From the NCBI GenBank assembly GCA_023410295.1, contig JAEYPY010000206.1:1-25936 (forward strand): 25,936 nucleotides of DNA, read 5' to 3'. A model generated the notes under the pieces. The model did no database searches, had not been told where the DNA came from, and worked only from the letters and a program-made list of their open reading frames with translations. The position numbers and the translations under genes were made by a program. Source of the DNA: Pseudomonadota bacterium. Lineage in GTDB: Bacteria > Pseudomonadota > Alphaproteobacteria > Caulobacterales > Aquidulcibacteraceae. Within the stretch, counting starts at the first letter, position 1; each line of letters begins with the position of its first letter. Below are positions 23,601 to 25,936 of this stretch, piece by piece.

Positions 23601-25527
23601 AGACCGCCTCGAACGCGTCTTCGAACTTCTTGCCCGCTGCTTCCAGATTAATCGGCTTGCCGTCAGCCGAACGTGTTTCAATGTCGTGCACGAAGATCCG
23701 CTGCGGCGGATGACGCGTGTTGGCCTTCAGATTGAGTTCGAAATTGACCTCCGAGTCGACGAAGAGGCCCATGTTCTCCAGGATCGGCACCGTCGCCGAA
23801 AGCGCCAACACGTCGCCGCGCGTGTAGAACTTGCAGCGCATGATGTTGTCGCTGTCGCTCGCCTGCCGGTAGGCGCGCACGCAGATGGTTTCATCGTCGC
23901 GCCCGGCGAGGATTTCCGCAGCATCGGTCAGCGCTTCATCGACACTATAGCGTTCCTGATAAGCCGCGGTGAACGCGTTCTCGAATCGGTTCGCCGCTTC
24001 TTCGCGCGCCGCAGCATCGAACGCGGACGAGCGCATCAGCTCGCGCGCGAAAGCGTCTTCCCAGGTATGCGTCAGCGAAGCGACTTCGGCGTCGAGCGCG
24101 AGGAGATCGGGATTCGGCCGCGTCTTGTCGATATCGCCAATAACGAACAGCACCCGCGCCAGCTGCCCTTCCCCGAGCTGCGGCGTGAAGCTCTCCACCT
24201 GCCCGCCATAAGCGCGCGCGATCGCTTCGCCGACGCGCTCGCGCACCTGCGAGTTGAAGCGATCTTTCGGAATGTAGGCGAGCGCCGTGACGAAGCGGTT
24301 GAAGCGGTCGCGGCGGATGAAGACGCGCGCGCGCGGCCGGTCGAGCAAGTGCAGGATGCCCTTGGCCGTCGCCAGCAATTCTTCGCGGCTGATCTGCCAG
24401 AGCTCTTCGCGCGGATAGTATTCGATAATCTTGCGCAGCGTCTTGGCGCTGTGGCCGCCGGGGGTGAAGCCGGCCTGGTTCATCACCCACTCGGCTTTGC
24501 GGCGCAGCACCGGGATGTTGCGCGTGGCTTCGGTGAAGCTTTCGCTGGTGAAAAGCCCGACGAAGCGCACTTCGCCGATCGCCTCGCCCTGCGCATTGTA
24601 GCGTTTGACGGAGATGTAGTCCGCCATCGTACGCCGGTGCACGCGTGCGCGGATCGTCGACTTTGCCACCACCAGCGGATTGGGCTCGGCCACCAGCCGC
24701 TTCAGTTCTGGCGTCAGCACCATCGGCTCGGCCGAGGAGCGCAGCACGTAAAGATCGAGATCGCGCAACACGCCGAGGCACGATGCGCTCTGGATCTCCG
24801 GCTCATCCGGCTTGTAGCTGCCGTCAGGCAACCGCTCGTAACGATAATCCCGCGAGCCCAGGAACGTAAACTTTTCCGCCGCCAGCCATTTCAGCAGCGC
24901 CACCGCTTCGGCGACTTCTTCGGCCGGCGCGTTGGTGGTCGCTTCTTCCAGCTCTTCCGCCGCATGCAGCATGCGCTGACGCATGGCCTGAAAGTCGTGC
25001 ACCGCTGCTTTTACGTTCGCGAGCGTCGCGCGCACGCCTTCGTGCAGCGCCCGCGCGCGCTGTTCGGAAAGCCGCGGCAAGTGAATTTGAATGAGCGAGT
25101 CGCGTCCGTGACCCGACGCCGCCGGCGCGACCGGGTGAAACATCGCCAGCGCGGCAATGCCCTGGTCCGCCAGTTCACCCATGACGGAATCGACCAGGAA
25201 CGGCATGTCTGGCCCGGCGATCTCAAGCACGTCGCGGTCGATCGCCCGACCGCCGGCGCCGACGCCGCGGCGAATGCGTGTGCATTGCTCCTCGCAAGCA
25301 CGCTCCGACCGCCAGATCCAGAAATCGTGCGCCAGTTGCGCCAAGTCTTCGACGGAAAGATCGCCGAGTTCATCGGCTGAAGCGTCGTCGTAAAGCCCGC
25401 GTAGGAAGGTCTCGGCGGCGTTGTCGAGCTTGCTGCCGGTGCGAAATGCCGGCCACGGGCCTTTGGCGGCAGTTTCTACGAATTGATCGACCGATTGCGG
25501 CAATTCCTGTCGCGCGGCGGCGTCCAT
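20653..25527 (-). CDS. gdhZ: NAD-specific glutamate dehydrogenase, large (~180 kDa) class
   Basis: Oxidatively deaminates glutamate to 2-oxoglutarate with NAD+ in the cytoplasm. The uninterrupted 1624-residue frame matches the 180-kDa family. The N-terminal half carries ACT-like regulatory regions; DRPRARVFIRRDRFNRF is near residue 395. The catalytic core has RFGPVARGGLRWSDRRDD (from about 807), VPVGAKGGFFPKR (about 845-857, substrate lysines), GDMSGDVFGNGM (about 984-995) and VVGEGANLGVTQ (about 1132-1143). The ATG at 25527 has AAGGA about 9 nt upstream. In Caulobacter the orthologue GdhZ also acts on FtsZ and division; whether that holds here is unknown. It is probably monocistronic, and its 3' end overlaps the convergent hydrolase by 29 nt. 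Confidence 0.96.
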   Translation of the reverse strand: MDAAARQELPQSVDQFVETAAKGPWPAFRTGSKLDNAAETFLRGLYDDASADELGDLSVEDLAQLAHDFWIWRSERACEEQCTRIRRGVGAGGRAIDRDVLEIAGPDMPFLVDSVMGELADQGIAALAMFHPVAPAASGHGRDSLIQIHLPRLSEQRARALHEGVRATLANVKAAVHDFQAMRQRMLHAAEELEEATTNAPAEEVAEAVALLKWLAAEKFTFLGSRDYRYERLPDGSYKPDEPEIQSASCLGVLRDLDLYVLRSSAEPMVLTPELKRLVAEPNPLVVAKSTIRARVHRRTMADYISVKRYNAQGEAIGEVRFVGLFTSESFTEATRNIPVLRRKAEWVMNQAGFTPGGHSAKTLRKIIEYYPREELWQISREELLATAKGILHLLDRPRARVFIRRDRFNRFVTALAYIPKDRFNSQVRERVGEAIARAYGGQVESFTPQLGEGQLARVLFVIGDIDKTRPNPDLLALDAEVASLTHTWEDAFARELMRSSAFDAAAREEAANRFENAFTAAYQERYSVDEALTDAAEILAGRDDETICVRAYRQASDSDNIMRCKFYTRGDVLALSATVPILENMGLFVDSEVNFELNLKANTRHPPQRIFVHDIETRSADGKPINLEAAGKKFEDAFEAVWNTRAESDGFNRLILALPCSWREAALVRALARYRQQTGLDPSQAIQEQALANNPRIAALILAFFKARFDPNLPESMETRQVRSTKLEFLLEAALNEVVSLDEDRALRRIAHLIKAIRRTNYYQPAADGGPKPYMSFKIDSHAVAELPAPKPYREIWVASPQVEGVHLRFGPVARGGLRWSDRRDDFRTEVLDLVKAQQVKNAIIVPVGAKGGFFPKRLPPRGATGFQEAGVEAYKTFLRGMLDITDNIVDDAITPPRAVVRWDDDDAYLVVAADKGTAAFSDVANSISAEYGHWLGDAFASGGSVGYDHKGMGITARGAWEAVKRHFREIGKNIQEEEFTVIGVGDMSGDVFGNGMLLSRKIRLLAAFDHRDIFIDPNPKDCEASWIERKRLFDTPRSCWQDYDKKLISKGGGVFSRSSKSIEVSKEIAALTGLDKGSVTPAELMSALLKAPCELLWFGGIGNYIKGRAETHADVGDKANDAIRVDAEDVRALVVGEGANLGVTQKGRIAFARTGGRINTDAIDNSAGVDTSDHEVNIKILLTGAIRAGVLRAEKRDKLLEAMTDEVAALVLADNYDQTGAISIAQATAAADLDSHERFIQRLEQAGKLSRRVEGLPLAGEIAALRAAKHGLTRPELAKLVAYAKIDLFDALVSSSAPDDPAFAEPLKQYFPNDLWKYEAQMATHRLRREIIATQLADDLINRCGPSFVDRIRDVSRANAVTVACSFEAARRIFDLEDMVDRINALDNVAPAAAQIALHQRVGGALRRATLYLSRNAGFENDQPPSILDVVKRYKDTVQAQRAFLWDDLTAVERERVEVRQRMLSDLGAPEELAHDAALLSPFTLALDVADLTRRCSWPIQAASRLHSVIGAEFGLDALRDAATNMKLEQHWDRLVLRRAAQDFGDRQLRLAEAAAAAIGAPPKNADHAWAEEAARGWVASLGQPAQRAREAFAELNGQGPWTFAKLMLVSAEFNALVGSLR

Positions 25528-25552
25528 GGGGGCGTTTCCTTATCTTTCGCGG

Positions 25553-25580
25553 AACCTAGCCTCACCCGCGTAAGGTGCAA
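25553..25580 (-). promoter_or_regulatory. Candidate promoter of the glutamate dehydrogenase gene
   Basis: On the minus strand TTGCACC (25580-25574) and GCTAGGTT (25560-25553) are 13 nt apart, resembling the Caulobacter housekeeping pattern TTGACGS-N10-14-GCTANAWC. It would start transcription roughly 20 nt before the ATG at 25527, leaving room for the AAGGA ribosome-binding site. The -35 part is only a partial match. Confidence 0.4.
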
Positions 25581-25669
25581 CTGGCGTAAGCGCGCACACG
25601 CGGACGTGAGCCGTGCATTGCCGCATAACCAGGGAACGCGCGCACGGAACATGGCGTTGCCGGAACACG

Positions 25670-25873
25670 ATGTTCATCCGAGATCACCTCAACATTGTCG
25701 CCCAATGGGCCCGCGAACAGCTGGCAACAACCGCCCAGACGCCCACCGGCGCGGACGTGCTGCGCCAGCTCATCGACGCCGCCGACGTGTTGCGGGACGA
25801 GCTGACCTACGAACCTGAAACTCTGGCTGAAAATGTTGTCGCGCTAGCCGATTTCCGCCGCCGCGCCAGCTAG
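25670..25873 (+). CDS. Small hypothetical protein
   Basis: A 67-residue, probably helical protein, divergent from the glutamate dehydrogenase gene. The ATG at 25670 follows CCGGA (25660-25664) by about 5 nt; in-frame starts further upstream give Arg-rich, unlikely N-termini. The sequence has a Trp13, a Leu/Asp-rich amphipathic middle (27-46) and a basic end (DFRRRAS). No motif is recognised. Its stop overlaps the stop of the gene entering from the right edge. Confidence 0.55.
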   Translation: MFIRDHLNIVAQWAREQLATTAQTPTGADVLRQLIDAADVLRDELTYEPETLAENVVALADFRRRAS

Positions 25874-25936
25874 CGGCGCGCCAACACGAAGCGGCGCCGT
25901 CCGTCCGGGGCCAGCTGTCCGACCGCGCCAGCCGGC
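25870..25936 (-). CDS. C-terminus of a leftward gene (partial)
   Basis: On the minus strand the final 67 nt encode 21 residues ending GQLAPDGRRRFVLARR and a TAG at 25872-25870. This reads as a credible C-terminus, and the strand and 4-nt convergent overlap match the compact style of the other convergent gene ends. The rest lies beyond the window, so the product cannot be named. Confidence 0.5.
   Translation of the reverse strand, partial: PAGAVGQLAPDGRRRFVLARR

Noticed and set aside
23458..25380. A 640-codon open frame on the plus strand opposite gdhZ
   Set aside because: It is antisense to a fully recognisable gene, is rich in Arg and His, shows no domain, and is the kind of long shadow frame common in high-GC DNA. 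The 367-codon frame at 3514-4617 and the 449-codon frame at 15234-16583 are rejected for the same reason.
1..25936. CRISPR arrays, tRNA or rRNA genes, integrases, insertion sequences
   Set aside because: I saw no regularly spaced repeats, cloverleaf-type sequence, rRNA sequence or transposase/integrase motifs on either strand.

Overview
The window is about 26 kb of high-GC bacterial chromosome. It looks like an alphaproteobacterium near the Caulobacterales/Hyphomonadaceae. The reasons are the rsmB - rpe - heparinase II/III - purH order, the ~180-kDa class of NAD-glutamate dehydrogenase, and promoter-like elements resembling the Caulobacter housekeeping and CtrA consensus sequences. The taxonomic placement is inference from gene content; no rRNA or tRNA gene is present. 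I count 21 intact protein genes and two probable gene ends cut by the window edges.

Layout. 1-1.6 kb: the probable start of a leftward gene, a small lipoprotein, and a thioredoxin-reductase-like flavoprotein. 1.7-4.5 kb: a quinol-dependent nitric oxide reductase with a SirB2-family membrane protein. A Crp/Fnr-type box and a -10 element lie upstream at the geometry expected of an activated promoter. 4.5-7.7 kb: an acetylpolyamine amidohydrolase-like deacetylase, a DUF4149 membrane protein, and an unusual fusion of a zinc phospholipase C / S1-P1 nuclease-like domain to helix-hairpin-helix repeats. 7.9-10.9 kb: a small unknown protein, a REPIN-like double palindrome, a stand-alone DUF262-DUF1524 (GmrSD-like) candidate defence nuclease, and murI. 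11.1-16.6 kb: a membrane-anchored metallo-beta-lactamase-fold protein that has lost its metal ligands, a strong terminator, then a probable operon of DUF3108 protein, rsmB, rpe and heparinase. 16.6-17.4 kb: a lower-GC unknown gene lying between the heparinase gene and purH. 17.5-25.9 kb: purH, a lipoprotein-type glutathione peroxidase, a dienelactone-hydrolase-like enzyme, the giant glutamate dehydrogenase, a 67-residue unknown, and the C-terminus of a further gene.

Most of the region is ordinary housekeeping and accessory metabolism. Genes alternate strand very often. Of eight convergent pairs, seven abut within about 30 nt or overlap, and the eighth is filled by the REPIN-like element. I see no CRISPR array, integrase, insertion sequence or prophage. 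The best candidates for new biology are the phospholipase C/nuclease-HhH fusion, the metal-ligand-free MBL-fold protein, the solitary DUF262-DUF1524 nuclease beside a REPIN-like element, and the low-GC insert before purH. No intergenic gap exceeds 300 bases.
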